This document shows positions 16,735 through 26,005 of a stretch of DNA of 64,000 nucleotides, in pieces. The notes beneath the pieces are model-generated. The model had not been told where the DNA came from, did no database searches, and saw only the letters and a list, made by a program, of their open reading frames with translations. Positions within the stretch are counted from its first letter, which is position 1. The number at the start of each line of letters is the position of its first letter. This DNA is from Paraburkholderia lycopersici (GTDB lineage: Bacteria; Pseudomonadota; Gammaproteobacteria; Burkholderiales; Burkholderiaceae). A program made the translations under genes and the position numbers. The stretch lies in contig NZ_FMYQ01000012.1 of NCBI RefSeq assembly GCF_900096975.1, forward strand, positions 62,001 to 126,000, given 5' to 3'.

Positions 16735-17876
16735 TGCGTACCTCCCGCGTGATCCGATTCCATCACCACCACCGTGTTGTATTGCATCGCGAAGCCGCTT
16801 GCGCCGTGCCCGATCGCACGCCGCACGCTCGCCAGTTGATGCGCGCCGGCCCGCCCGCGCACCTGCTGCGCCGCTTCCGCGATACGCATCAGGCCGCTGC
16901 AGAACACGGGGTTGAACGACGTCGCGCCGCCGGACAGATTCAGCGGAATGCGCGCGAGCGGGCCCTCTGTCGCGCTCGCGCGCCGATAGACGCCGAGCGC
17001 TTCGCCGGCAAGAATCTGCTGATACGGCGTCGCGTCCATCAGTTCCGCGAGATCGATCTCGCTTGCGGCGTCGGTGAGCCCTGCCTCGCCGCACGCGCGC
17101 GCGATGGCTGCATCGAGCGACGGCAGCTTCGCGAGATCGCGATCGCCGAGAAAGCCCGGTTCCGCTGCCCATCCGAGCCCCTTGATCCACGCGACGTCGT
17201 GCCTTTGGCGCCCGGCGATGAAATCCGCATCTGCGATGACGAGCGCGACTGCGCCGGCGGCGGGCGGCGCGACCATCGAACGCGTGAGCGGCCAGCTAAT
17301 CATTTCGTCATTGCCGATCCACGCCTTCTCGCGCGCGCCGGACGCGCGATCGGGATACGCAAGACCGCCCTGCACGCGATTCTTCGCGGCGAGCGCGACG
17401 GCGCTGTCGCGCAGCGCACCCGTGGGGTCCATCGCCACGGCCTGCAGCGCGTATGACGTGGTGTCGTCGAGCGGCAGCGAGCGATGAAAATAAGGATCGG
17501 TGCCGAGATGCTGCGCCTCGCTCAGCGACTCGACTTCGAGCGGGCTCCACGACATCACGAGCTGCGTGCGGTATTGGCCGGACGCGACGCGCAGCGCGCC
17601 GAGCACGAACGCGTGCTCGGACGACGACGGCGTCGAGACGATATCGCGCGTCACGCCGCCGACCGAACCCGACGCCGCCATGATCGCAATGGCGCGGCCG
17701 TCCAGTTGATCGCACGACGCAATCGAGATGCCGTCGATATCGGCGAACGACAGTTGCGCGTCGGCCAGCGCGCGGCGCGCGAGGCCATACAGCATTTCTT
17801 CGAGGGATTCGTGCGGCGGGCCGCCTGGCGCCGCGAACGCGCAGCCTGTTACGCCGCCATACTTCGATCTGCTCAT
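16731..17876 (-). CDS. Thiolase-like protein lacking the Cys nucleophile (probable non-catalytic subunit)
   Basis: 381 residues aligned by eye with the adjacent thiolase: ALADAQLSFADIDGI, AFVLGALRVASGQ, EIDLAELMDATPYQQI, LNLSGGATSFNP and GAHQLASVRRAIGHG. The position equivalent to the nucleophile reads TPSSSEHAF, so Cys is replaced by Ser, and there is no GHPxGATG. It is probably a structural partner of the next gene product in a heteromeric thiolase-DUF35 assembly. The ATG at 17876 gives the MSRSKYGG N-terminus; the longer frame is not credible. First gene of the minus-strand unit, divergent from the cyclase gene. Confidence 0.8.
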   Translation of the reverse strand: MSRSKYGGVTGCAFAAPGGPPHESLEEMLYGLARRALADAQLSFADIDGISIASCDQLDGRAIAIMAASGSVGGVTRDIVSTPSSSEHAFVLGALRVASGQYRTQLVMSWSPLEVESLSEAQHLGTDPYFHRSLPLDDTTSYALQAVAMDPTGALRDSAVALAAKNRVQGGLAYPDRASGAREKAWIGNDEMISWPLTRSMVAPPAAGAVALVIADADFIAGRQRHDVAWIKGLGWAAEPGFLGDRDLAKLPSLDAAIARACGEAGLTDAASEIDLAELMDATPYQQILAGEALGVYRRASATEGPLARIPLNLSGGATSFNPVFCSGLMRIAEAAQQVRGRAGAHQLASVRRAIGHGASGFAMQYNTVVVMESDHAGGTQ

Positions 17877-17992
17877 CTTAGGTCGTCTCCTTCCAGGGGT
17901 TTGTATGCAGCGGATGCGTTTACCCGAACGGTGCACGCGCATGCATCCGCTTCCTGTGCGAAAGCTCAGCCTCGAAGTTAAAGGCGGCGATT

Positions 17993-18019
17993 GATAACGT
18001 ATAGCGATATAAAGTTATC
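17993..18019. promoter_or_regulatory. Inverted repeat in the divergent promoter region
   Basis: GATAAC (17993-17998) and GTTATC (18014-18019) form a perfect 6-bp inverted repeat with a 15-bp A/T-rich spacer, between the thiolase unit and the cyclase gene. CCGATCGG follows at 18024-18031. Arm length and spacing fit a dimeric regulator binding site; the regulator is not identified. Confidence 0.4.
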
Positions 18020-18155
18020 TAAACCGATCGGCAGCACGAATCGTTCGCTACGCGCCAATCGATCAATAAGCATCCGAAAATACGCACCCATATCGCGACG
18101 CTTTCCCGTACGCTCGATCCTCAGTCAATGACAATTCGAACGGAGGACGAAACAG

Positions 18156-19028
18156 ATGGCCAAGGAAGCATGGCACCGCTGGGGACAGGACGACGAAGCC
18201 GGCGCATTGCGCGCAATCGATCCGCGAAAGGTGCGCGACGCCGCGCGGCTCGTGACGAGCGGCCGCGTCATCACGCTTGCGCAGCCCATATCGGAGCGCA
18301 CGCCCGTTCCACACGGGCGCAGCGCCGTGATGCACTTCATGAACCGCGACGGCGGCGATTATGCGGCGGGCGGCAAGCGTCCAGGCGGCTTTCAGTTCGC
18401 AGAGGACACGATCGTCATGCCCGCCCACCTCGGCACGCATCTCGACGCGCTCTGTCACGTCTGGTACGACGATGAACTCTACAACGGCTTTTCGTCGAAC
18501 TCGATTCGCAGTACGGTCGGCGCGAGCCGCTGCGGAATCGAAAAACTCCCGCCGATCGCGACGCGCGGTCTCCTGTTCGACGTGATGCGCCATCGCGGCG
18601 CGCCGCTGAATGCGGGCGAATTCATCGGACTCGACGAATTGCAGACGATCGCCGCGTGCGCGAACGTCAAACCGGAACCCGGCGACGTCGTGCTGCTTCG
18701 TACCGGCTGGTTCGAGACGCACGGCTCGCAAGCCGATTACTTCGAGGGCGAGCCGGGTCTCGCGCTCGACGCCGCGATCTGGCTTGCGGAATCCGGCGTC
18801 GCAGTGATCGGTGCCGACAACTATGCGATCGAAGCGATCCCCTTTCCGCAAGGCACCGTGTTTCCCGTCCACCAGCGCGTGATTCGCGATTACGGCGTAC
18901 TGCTGCTCGAAGGACTCGTTCTCGACGAACTCGCCGCCGCCGGCCAAACCGCGTTCTTCTTCACCGCCGCCGCGTTGCCGATCGTCGGCGGCACTGCGAG
19001 CCCGCTCAGCCCGATGGCGATTCTTTGA
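18156..19028 (+). CDS. Cyclase-family metal hydrolase
   Basis: 290 residues of the cyclase / kynurenine formamidase-like superfamily (Pfam Cyclase). The signature HxGTHxDxxxH is intact as HLGTHLDALCH (about residues 91-101), giving the metal ligands, and GDVVLLRTGW and GADNYAIEAIPFP match the second half of the fold. Members hydrolyse amide or lactone-like bonds (formylkynurenine, isatin) or open rings. It is divergent from the thiolase unit and convergent with the MmgE/PrpD gene. In a degradative cluster it would plausibly open a ring or hydrolyse an amide of the unidentified substrate. Confidence 0.88.
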   Translation: MAKEAWHRWGQDDEAGALRAIDPRKVRDAARLVTSGRVITLAQPISERTPVPHGRSAVMHFMNRDGGDYAAGGKRPGGFQFAEDTIVMPAHLGTHLDALCHVWYDDELYNGFSSNSIRSTVGASRCGIEKLPPIATRGLLFDVMRHRGAPLNAGEFIGLDELQTIAACANVKPEPGDVVLLRTGWFETHGSQADYFEGEPGLALDAAIWLAESGVAVIGADNYAIEAIPFPQGTVFPVHQRVIRDYGVLLLEGLVLDELAAAGQTAFFFTAAALPIVGGTASPLSPMAIL

Positions 19029-19055
19029 CTTGCGCGATTCCCCGCACCGCGGCGC

Positions 19056-20525
19056 TCAACGCTCGCCGCGGCACGCGCGCATCAGCGCGTCGAGATCGGG
19101 CAGCGCCTCTATCCCGAACACCAGATCGGCGACACGTTGCGCGCCCGCAGACGACAGACGCAACGCTGCGTTTGCATCGAATTTCGCGCGCAACTCCGCT
19201 TCCGTCATCGGATGCGCGACGCTGCCGCGGGCCGACGCCTCGACGTGTTCCAGCACTCGCCCCTCGACGGTCCGCACGATCACCCAACCCTTGTAGGTGC
19301 GGCTGTCGGGAGCAGTCTCATCGACGCGAAAATCGATTTTGTCGGCGAGCGCGAGAATGCGCGGATCGCGCAAGCTCGCTTCGCGATAGCCACACGCATC
19401 GAGACGCCCAAGCACCAGCGCCTCGGCCAGTGAATACTGCAAGCTCGTGCGAGCCTGCGCGTCGCTCTGTGGCCGGCGCTTTTGCGCGACCGGCTCGCAA
19501 ACGACCCCGATCATGTAATCCGCGATCGGGCAGACGATCCGCTCCACGTCTTCCGCTTTCAGTCCGGCGCGATGGAGCGCGAGGACCGCATCGAGAAACG
19601 GATGGATCACATGCCCGCACGGATACGGCTTGAAGGCGATCTGCTCCGATTCCCAACGCTCGCCGAGCCCTTCGGTGATTCGCGCGAACGCGAACGGCGC
19701 GCCGCCCGCGCGCGTATGCGTGCTGAACACGCCGGCATGACCCTCGATTACGGTGGCGGGCCCGGTGAAGCCGCGCTTCGCGAGCGCAGCCGCCGTGATG
19801 CCGCCGTGCGCACCCCATCCCGGATGCAGCAGTTGCGCCCACGCACCGTCCGCCCAGCTCTCGATGATGCCCGACGCGAAGCTCCCCGCAATCCCCGCGG
19901 CATGGGCGATCCGCCGCGCGTCGAGCCCGTAGAGCCGCCCTGCCGCGAACGCCGCCGCAAGCGGGCCGACCACCGCCGTCGGTTGGAAGCCCGCCGCATG
20001 AAAACGCCGGACGGCCGCCAGCCCGATGCGGCACGCCAGTTCGCTGCCCGCGAGCAGCGCGGTCAGAAACGCACGGCCCGACGCGTGCGTTGCCTGCGCC
20101 ACCGCCAATGCGGTCGCGACGATCACGCTATCCGGGTGAATAATCGTTTCGTTATGCGTATCGTCGAAGATCAGCGCATGAAACAGCGTGCCGTTCGCCA
20201 GCGCGGCCCATGGAGTTCCCGCGCGGCCACCCCCGAGCACGTCCGCCGGGCCGTCCGCGCCATCGTCGAGATCGTCGAGCGCCGCGCTCACCGATTGCGC
20301 GGCGGGCAGCGCCGTGGCCGCGAGTCCGCCGCCGAGCGTGTCGAGCAGACGCCAGCGCGCGGCATCGCGCAATGCCGGCGGAAAATCCTCGAACTGAACC
20401 GCCGCCGCCCATTGCGCGCAGCGCTGACTGACCGTCGACGGAAACGGCGCGGGCGACGAGGCAGCGCCGTTTCGCTCGGCGTCGGCACCCGCTTCGGCAA
20501 GCGCGTCAGAAGTGATTGACTTCAT
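19056..20525 (-). CDS. MmgE/PrpD family protein, copy 1
   Basis: 489 residues, full length for the MmgE/PrpD fold (2-methylcitrate dehydratase, cis-aconitate decarboxylase and iminodisuccinate epimerase relatives). Recognisable blocks are LLDTLGGGLAAT, ALANGTLFHALIFDDTHNETIIHPDSV, LHPGWGAHGGITAAALAKRGFTGP (in two parts), AFKPYPCGHVIHPFLDA and the C-terminal KFDANAALRL. It probably catalyses a dehydration, decarboxylation or epimerisation on a carboxylate intermediate. Last gene of a six-gene minus-strand operon; its start overlaps the ABC ATPase gene by 20 bp. It is clearly divergent from the second MmgE/PrpD copy at 21309-22703, so the two probably act on different intermediates. Confidence 0.88.
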   Translation of the reverse strand: MKSITSDALAEAGADAERNGAASSPAPFPSTVSQRCAQWAAAVQFEDFPPALRDAARWRLLDTLGGGLAATALPAAQSVSAALDDLDDGADGPADVLGGGRAGTPWAALANGTLFHALIFDDTHNETIIHPDSVIVATALAVAQATHASGRAFLTALLAGSELACRIGLAAVRRFHAAGFQPTAVVGPLAAAFAAGRLYGLDARRIAHAAGIAGSFASGIIESWADGAWAQLLHPGWGAHGGITAAALAKRGFTGPATVIEGHAGVFSTHTRAGGAPFAFARITEGLGERWESEQIAFKPYPCGHVIHPFLDAVLALHRAGLKAEDVERIVCPIADYMIGVVCEPVAQKRRPQSDAQARTSLQYSLAEALVLGRLDACGYREASLRDPRILALADKIDFRVDETAPDSRTYKGWVIVRTVEGRVLEHVEASARGSVAHPMTEAELRAKFDANAALRLSSAGAQRVADLVFGIEALPDLDALMRACRGER

Positions 20526-21294
20526 CTTTCAGGCTCCCCCAGATCCGCGCATGAATGTCCTGATACTCCGGCGCCGCGGCAAGCTCGGCGGGCGGCAGGC
20601 GCGGCCGCGGCAGATCGACGGGGATGATCGACTTCACGCGCCCGGGCCGGTTCGTGAACACAATCACGATGTCCGAAAGGAAGATCGCTTCATGTAGATC
20701 GTGCGTGACGAACAGCACCGTCTTGCGCGAACTCTCCCAGACCGAGAGGAACAACTCCTGAAGCTTGAGCCGCGTCTGACTGTCGAGCGCACCGAACGGC
20801 TCGTCCATCAGCAGAATGTCGGGATCGGTCGCGAACGTTCGCGCGACGGCAACGCGCTGCCGCATGCCATGCGACAACTCGTGCCGATAGTGATTCTCGA
20901 ACTGCGCGAGACCGACGCGCCTCAGCCATTCGCGCGCGACCTCGCGATGATTCGGCACGCCGCGGACTTCGAGCCCGAACGAAACGTTCTGCAACGCGGT
21001 ACGCCACGGCATCATCCCGTCGCGCGCGAACATGTAGCCGACGTCGTGACGAATTCCCGACACCTTCTGGCCACCCACGGACACTGTTCCCGACGACGGT
21101 TCGAGCAGCCCGGACACCGCGTTCAGCATCGTCGACTTGCCGCAGCCGGACGGCCCGACAATCGTGACGATCGACCCGAGCGGCACGTCGAGCGTGACGC
21201 CCTGCGCAGCCGTGACGGGCTCGCGGCCCTCCGGCTCGAAACGGATATCGACGTTCTGGATGCGTATTTGCGGTTCGGTCAGCACTGTGCTCAT
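20506..21294 (-). CDS. ABC transporter ATP-binding protein, nitrate/sulfonate/taurine type
   Basis: 262 residues. Walker A GPSGCGKST, the signature LSHGMRQRVAVART (LSHGM in place of LSGGM), Walker B ILLMDEPFGALD and the H-loop FVTHDLHEA are all present, the latter two typical of SsuB/TauB/NrtD-like importers. It energises uptake with the permease (23773-24621) and binding protein (24632-25750). The ATG at 21294 with AGGAA upstream is preferred over the longer frame starting at 21312. It lies between the two MmgE/PrpD genes, so import and catabolism are on one transcript. Confidence 0.92.
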   Translation of the reverse strand: MSTVLTEPQIRIQNVDIRFEPEGREPVTAAQGVTLDVPLGSIVTIVGPSGCGKSTMLNAVSGLLEPSSGTVSVGGQKVSGIRHDVGYMFARDGMMPWRTALQNVSFGLEVRGVPNHREVAREWLRRVGLAQFENHYRHELSHGMRQRVAVARTFATDPDILLMDEPFGALDSQTRLKLQELFLSVWESSRKTVLFVTHDLHEAIFLSDIVIVFTNRPGRVKSIIPVDLPRPRLPPAELAAAPEYQDIHARIWGSLKDEVNHF

Positions 21295-21308
21295 CGTGAA
21301 TTCCTCGA

Positions 21309-22703
21309 TCAAGATTGCGGGGCCGTGGCAAGCGGGCCATTACCTTCGAGCAGGCGCGCGAGCGGGCCCACGCCGGCCAGCGCATCGAGCTGCGCGAGCG
21401 CGGCCAGCGCATCGTCGCGAGCCGCGCCGTCGAGCACACCCGCCGCGCACGCGCGGAACTTCGCGTGGATTTCGGTCTCGCCCAGACGGCGTCCCGATCC
21501 GCCTGGCGGCACCTCGCGCCGCTCGGTCACCGTGGTGCCGTCGCTCAGCCGTATGTCGACGGCGGCCGGAAATTCGCCGTTGTCGGGCAAGCTGTCGTCG
21601 ATCCGGATCTCGAACGCCTGCATCAGGCGAACGAGCATTGGATCGTGCAACGCCTCGGCGGAAAACTCGTCGGGCGTCAGGCGGCCGAATCGCAGCGCCG
21701 CGGCCACGCAAAAACGCAGATTGACTCTCGCCTGATTCGGCGTAGACGGCGGCTCCTCGCGCAGCGTCATTGCATTCCACGGATGCACGCGGCACACGAC
21801 GTGTTCGACCTGCGCGGGAGCGATGCCGCGCGCGCCGCGCAATGCGAGTGCGGCGTCGACGGCTGCGTGCGTGGGTGCGCCGCACGGCCACGGCTTGAAA
21901 ATGATTCCCGAATCGACGAGTTCGAACGGCGCACCGAGCGCCGGCATCTCGAACGGCATGTCGGCGAAGACGCTGACGAGCCCATAGCGGCCGTCGAGTC
22001 CCGCCGCGTCGGCGTCGAAGCCGCGCTGCGCGAGCAGCGTCGCCTCGATTGCATCCCGCGCCGTCCAGCCCGCATGCAACGCCATCGTCATCGTCCCGAA
22101 GTGCTGCCGCAGGCCGCCTGCCGCAGACGTCGCGATTCCGAGCGCATTGACCGTCGCCGCCTCGCCGAGGCCCGCGAGCCGGCAGCAGGCTGCCGTCGTG
22201 CCGAGCACGCCGAGCACGCGCGTAACGTGCCAGCCCTGCTCGTAAATCCGCGGATTGAGCGCACGGCCTAGCGAAACGCCGACCTCGAACCCCGCGCAAT
22301 AGGCGTACAGCAGATCGCGTCCGCTCGCGCCGCACGCCTGCGCGAGCGCGAACAGCGCCGAGACGAGCGGCGCACTCGGATGCGCGATCATCGGCGCGCT
22401 GTTGTCGTCGAAGAGATCTGCATGCGCGGACGTTCCGTTCACGAATGCCGCCCGCGCGAGCGACGCGCGGCTGCGCATTCCGACGAGCGACGCGACCTCG
22501 CGACCGGCACTCGATGCATCGAGCGAGGCGACGATCCGCGGCGCCGCGCGGCGCGAGCCGATCAACGTGACGGCGAGCGTATCGGCGAATGCGAGCCGCG
22601 CGGTGGCGAGTCCCGCTTCGGGCATGCGTTCGACTGCGTCGCCGCATACCCACTGCGCGATCCGTTGAAGCGCCGTCGCGCCGGCAACGTGTGGTGCGTT
22701 CAT
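21309..22703 (-). CDS. MmgE/PrpD family protein, copy 2
   Basis: 464 residues of the MmgE/PrpD family: ARLAFADTLAVTLIGS, FVNGTSAHADLFDDNSAPMIAHPSA (in two parts), LHAGWTARDAIEATLLAQRG, IIFKPWPCGAPTHAAVDAAL and the C-terminal EIHAKFRACA. The acidic/His block that in copy 1 reads FDDTHNETIIHP reads FDDNSAPMIAHP here, so active-site detail differs between the copies. It overlaps the D-2-hydroxyacid dehydrogenase gene by 4 bp (22700-22703) and ends 14 bp before the ABC ATPase start. Reaction not identifiable; dehydratase, decarboxylase and epimerase activities are known in the family. Confidence 0.87.
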   Translation of the reverse strand: MNAPHVAGATALQRIAQWVCGDAVERMPEAGLATARLAFADTLAVTLIGSRRAAPRIVASLDASSAGREVASLVGMRSRASLARAAFVNGTSAHADLFDDNSAPMIAHPSAPLVSALFALAQACGASGRDLLYAYCAGFEVGVSLGRALNPRIYEQGWHVTRVLGVLGTTAACCRLAGLGEAATVNALGIATSAAGGLRQHFGTMTMALHAGWTARDAIEATLLAQRGFDADAAGLDGRYGLVSVFADMPFEMPALGAPFELVDSGIIFKPWPCGAPTHAAVDAALALRGARGIAPAQVEHVVCRVHPWNAMTLREEPPSTPNQARVNLRFCVAAALRFGRLTPDEFSAEALHDPMLVRLMQAFEIRIDDSLPDNGEFPAAVDIRLSDGTTVTERREVPPGGSGRRLGETEIHAKFRACAAGVLDGAARDDALAALAQLDALAGVGPLARLLEGNGPLATAPQS

Positions 22704-23776
22704 GCGATCTGATGCGCGAAAGTCGTCGCGCCTCCAAAGGCCGCCCGGCAGTTGTCGAGCAACACGCGCAATTCGGGCAGCAACCCCGAACGCGAGCCGC
22801 CCGCGACGTGCGGCGTCAGTATCACGTTGTCGAGCGCGCAGAAGCGATCAGTCGCGGCGCGCGGCTCGAACGCATGAACGTCGAGCCCAGCCCCCGCGAT
22901 CCGTTTCGCGGCCAGCGCTTCGTACAGCGCATCCTCGTCGACGAGACCGCCCCGACTCGTGTTGACGAAGTATGCATGCGGCCGCATTGATTCGAACTGC
23001 GAACGACTCATCATTGCGCGGTTCTCCGGCAGATTGGCCGCATGCAGCGAAACGAAATCGGCCCGCGTGAGCAGACCTTCGAGCGTGTCATACGTCGCGC
23101 CGATCGCGGCCTCGCCTGCGGCGTCGAGCGGCTTGCGCCTGGTATAGATCACGTTCATTCCGAATGCGCGCGCCAGCCGGACGACGAGCGTGCCGACCTC
23201 GCCCAGACCGATGACGCCCAGTGTCTTGCCATGCAATCCGCTCAGGCCATCGAGACCGATCCAGTTATAGGCGACGCCATCGACGCCGGGCGAAGCGGGC
23301 ACGTCCGCGCACCGCACCAGCCGGTCGCATTGCGTGACCTTCTTGCCGAGCGCAAGCATTAGCAGCAACGCATGCTCGGCCGTGAACGCCAGCGTGCGGC
23401 GCGGCAGGCACGACACCGCCACGCCGCGGCGCTTCGCGGCGTCGAGATCGATTCCCTCCGCACGCTCGCCGAGCCGTTGAATCAGCTTCAGCCGCGTGCA
23501 TCCGTCGATCTGGTCGGCGCGCATCTCGCCGCGCCGGAACACGACGACGTCGGGATCGAACTCACGCGGATCGACGCCGCCGCCGGATTCGATGCGTATC
23601 CCGTCGGCGCGCGTGATACCGCGCGACGCTTCGACGAGCGGCGCGAAATCCGGCGTTTCGGGTGCGAAATACGCGCGAAGCCATTGCGCGTCGGCTTCGT
23701 TGGCAAGCACGGCGCGCGCGATGCGCACGACGTGGTCGTCGTCGAGAAAGAGTATGGTGCCGGTCGCCATCGTCAT
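22700..23776 (-). CDS. D-2-hydroxyacid dehydrogenase (NAD-dependent)
   Basis: 358 residues with the two-domain D-isomer-specific dehydrogenase fold. The nucleotide motif is LGVIGLGEVG followed by an acidic/basic strand end at YTRRK, the substrate Arg is in FVNTSRGGLVDEDAL, and the catalytic His is in ILTPHVAGGS. It interconverts a 2-oxoacid and a D-2-hydroxyacid in the cytoplasm. The start ATG at 23776 overlaps the permease stop (ATGA); the ATG two codons later is an alternative. Tyr-Thr-Arg-Arg at the end of strand 2, instead of an Asp, may favour NADP over NAD. Confidence 0.9.
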   Translation of the reverse strand: MTMATGTILFLDDDHVVRIARAVLANEADAQWLRAYFAPETPDFAPLVEASRGITRADGIRIESGGGVDPREFDPDVVVFRRGEMRADQIDGCTRLKLIQRLGERAEGIDLDAAKRRGVAVSCLPRRTLAFTAEHALLLMLALGKKVTQCDRLVRCADVPASPGVDGVAYNWIGLDGLSGLHGKTLGVIGLGEVGTLVVRLARAFGMNVIYTRRKPLDAAGEAAIGATYDTLEGLLTRADFVSLHAANLPENRAMMSRSQFESMRPHAYFVNTSRGGLVDEDALYEALAAKRIAGAGLDVHAFEPRAATDRFCALDNVILTPHVAGGSRSGLLPELRVLLDNCRAAFGGATTFAHQIA

Positions 23777-24621
23777 GCGCTCGTCGTCGAAGGTTTCCAC
23801 GACAGCAGACGCGATTCGATCGTGCGCATGACGATCGCGAAGACCCATGCGACGAACGACAGCGCGATCAGTCCCGCGAACACGCCCGCCGTGTTGAAAT
23901 TGCCGGCGTTGTGCGCGATCACGAAGCCGAGGCCCTCATTCGACGACAGGATCTCCGCGACGATCACGCCGAGCAGCGAATAGGTCAACCCGAGATTCAG
24001 GCCCGCGAAAATCCACGGCAGGGCGGACGGCAGCGTCACCTTGAACAGCATGTCCTTGCGCGACGCGCCCATCAGCAGCGCGATCGTCCGGATATCGTTG
24101 TCGACGTTCTTCGCACCGTTCAACGTATTCACGAGCAGAATGAAGTAGACGAGCGTGAACGCCGTAATTACCTTCGCCGCGAGCCCGATTCCGAACCACA
24201 GAATGATGAGCGGCGCGATGGCGACGCGCGGCATGCTGTTCACCACGACGATCAGCGGCGCGAGCACCATGTCCCAGAACGGCGAACGCGCGAGCAGCAG
24301 CCCGCTCGCGATCCCTAGCACGGCCGAGATCACGAACGCGATCAGCGCCTCGAATACCGTGATGCCGATATCGGACACCAGCGTCCCGCTCGATGCCTGC
24401 GACCAAAGCTCTTTCGCGACCAGCACGGGGCTGCTGATCCAGAACGGATCGACGAGGCCGCCGCTCACGAGCGCCTGCCAGATCACGAGCACCGCGACGA
24501 TCAGCAGCGTGCGTGCGATCACGACCCGCCTCGCCATCCGGTTGCGGCTGCGACTATACGTGCGCGCGCGGCGCGGCGGCACGGCCGTCAACGTCTGTTG
24601 TTCCGCTTTTCGGCTCATCAT
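23773..24621 (-). CDS. ABC transporter permease, nitrate/sulfonate/taurine type
   Basis: 282 residues, about six membrane helices, with the cytoplasmic EAA loop read as ALLMGASRKDMLFKVTLPSALPWI in two parts. A basic N-terminal tail (RRARTYSRSRNRMARR) precedes helix 1 at about residue 32. This is the SsuC/TauC-like BPD_transp_1 family that forms the inner-membrane channel of the importer. The start pair ATGATG at 24621 has GAGGAA upstream. It lies 10 bp after the binding-protein gene. Confidence 0.92.
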   Translation of the reverse strand: MMSRKAEQQTLTAVPPRRARTYSRSRNRMARRVVIARTLLIVAVLVIWQALVSGGLVDPFWISSPVLVAKELWSQASSGTLVSDIGITVFEALIAFVISAVLGIASGLLLARSPFWDMVLAPLIVVVNSMPRVAIAPLIILWFGIGLAAKVITAFTLVYFILLVNTLNGAKNVDNDIRTIALLMGASRKDMLFKVTLPSALPWIFAGLNLGLTYSLLGVIVAEILSSNEGLGFVIAHNAGNFNTAGVFAGLIALSFVAWVFAIVMRTIESRLLSWKPSTTSA

Positions 24622-24631
24622 CGTCGATTCC

Positions 24632-25750
24632 TCACTTTCCGCTGGCCTGAATCTGGATCTTCGGCATATAGGCCGTCGCAACGACCTGCTCGTAGGGAAC
24701 GGCCTTGTCCAACTGCTTTTGATACTGCAGGAAGCGGTTCACGTTCGCGATCGCGTCCGGCGACGCATACGGGACGAAAATCCCGCGATACGTTTCGATG
24801 TATTGCTTCAGCAGATCGGGCGCGATACCGTGCATTCGCGCGACCGCGACTTTCAGCACGTCCTGGATATGCGCGGGATCGTTGATCATCTGCTCGGCCT
24901 CGACCACGGCGCCGACGACGTTCTTCACGATTTCCGGATGCGCGTCGATATAGTCCTGCCGCGCGAACACGCCGTTGAACGCATAGCTGCGGTAGATGTC
25001 GGGACCGGCTTCGCCCTTCTCGAGATTCACGACCGATTTCGTGATCTTGTCGCCGAACACCGCCTGCGTCTGAATCGGCTCGAACGCCATCGTGCCGTCC
25101 ACCGTGCGGTTGCGCAGCGCGGCGATCTGCGTCGTCGGATCGCCCACCGGCACGATGCGCACGTCGCGATCGGGATCGAGTCCCGCCTGCTTCAGCAGCA
25201 GACGCAAGCTCGTATCGGCGCTTGCGCCCGGCGAGCTGATGCCGAGCTTCAGCCCCTTCAGGTCCCGCACGCTAGCCGGAAAACCCTTCGACAGATTCGG
25301 CAACGGAACGTCGTTGCGCACGATCAGATCGAACGGCGGATTCGTTTCGTTGAGCACCAGCAGCTTGAGCTTCTGCCCCTTGCCGATCACCTGTACGCCA
25401 TGCTCTACCGCGAAGCCGCCGAATTCGGTCGCACCACTGACTACCATGTTGGTCGGCTGAATGCCGGTGCCGTAGATGAGTTGCGCATCGACGCCGTGCT
25501 TTTCGAACAGATGCAGATCGTTCGCGACGTACAGCGGAAAATTGATGAACGATCCATCGAACGCGGCGATCTTCACGCTCGGCGCGGCATGAGCGGCATT
25601 CGACGCGAACGCCGCCGCACACACGACAGCGGCGGCGGACAACGCGCCTTTGCAATGCGATGGACGGGCGAGATAAGCGGCGCGCAGGCGGCGCGGAAAA
25701 CGGACAATACGCGCAGCCGAATCCAAAGCCGCGCGATACGGCTGAATCAT
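24632..25750 (-). CDS. ABC transporter substrate-binding protein (NMT1/THI5-like, NitT/TauT family)
   Basis: 372 residues. A long basic N-region (residues 1-35) precedes a hydrophobic core and an AHAA signal-peptidase site near residue 55. The mature part follows the NMT1/SsuA pattern: VKIAAFDGSFINFPLYVAND, FEKHGVDAQLI, LKGLKLGISSPGA and VDGTMAFEP. It would capture a small anionic organic acid in the periplasm. The AGGAGGAG ribosome-binding site is unusually strong, which fits a highly expressed binding protein at the head of the operon. The unusually long signal n-region suggests the true start could be internal, but no better ATG is visible. Confidence 0.9.
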   Translation of the reverse strand: MIQPYRAALDSAARIVRFPRRLRAAYLARPSHCKGALSAAAVVCAAAFASNAAHAAPSVKIAAFDGSFINFPLYVANDLHLFEKHGVDAQLIYGTGIQPTNMVVSGATEFGGFAVEHGVQVIGKGQKLKLLVLNETNPPFDLIVRNDVPLPNLSKGFPASVRDLKGLKLGISSPGASADTSLRLLLKQAGLDPDRDVRIVPVGDPTTQIAALRNRTVDGTMAFEPIQTQAVFGDKITKSVVNLEKGEAGPDIYRSYAFNGVFARQDYIDAHPEIVKNVVGAVVEAEQMINDPAHIQDVLKVAVARMHGIAPDLLKQYIETYRGIFVPYASPDAIANVNRFLQYQKQLDKAVPYEQVVATAYMPKIQIQASGK

Positions 25751-25847
25751 GTCTCCTCCTCGTATTTCGTTTTACGCCGGTCCGCTTGCTCGAAGCACCC
25801 CGCTCATTCGGGATGCGATGCGCCGGCCGACGATGAAGGAAGACTGT

Positions 25848-25902
25848 ATCGGAAGCGCTTATCGGTAACTACCGGCAATTTCCGATACGCAATGATCGGT
25901 AA
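25848..25902. promoter_or_regulatory. Probable regulator-binding region upstream of the importer operon
   Basis: ATCGG occurs at 25848-25852, 25861-25865 and 25895-25899, and CCGAT at 25882-25886. ATCGG-N16-CCGAT forms an inverted repeat, and ATCGGTAA is directly repeated at 25861 and 25895. The cluster sits about 100-150 bp upstream of the binding-protein gene and just after the lysR gene. Related CCGAT-type sites occur before lysR and before the porin. Confidence 0.45.
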
Positions 25903-26005
25903 AAGTGATGTTTTCGCGGGGTAATGGATCGGCAAAGCGATTCATCGGGCGCATTCGACACTGCGTCCGTCGCAAGGCATTGCCGCGACTCGCCGCAATG
26001 CGGCA

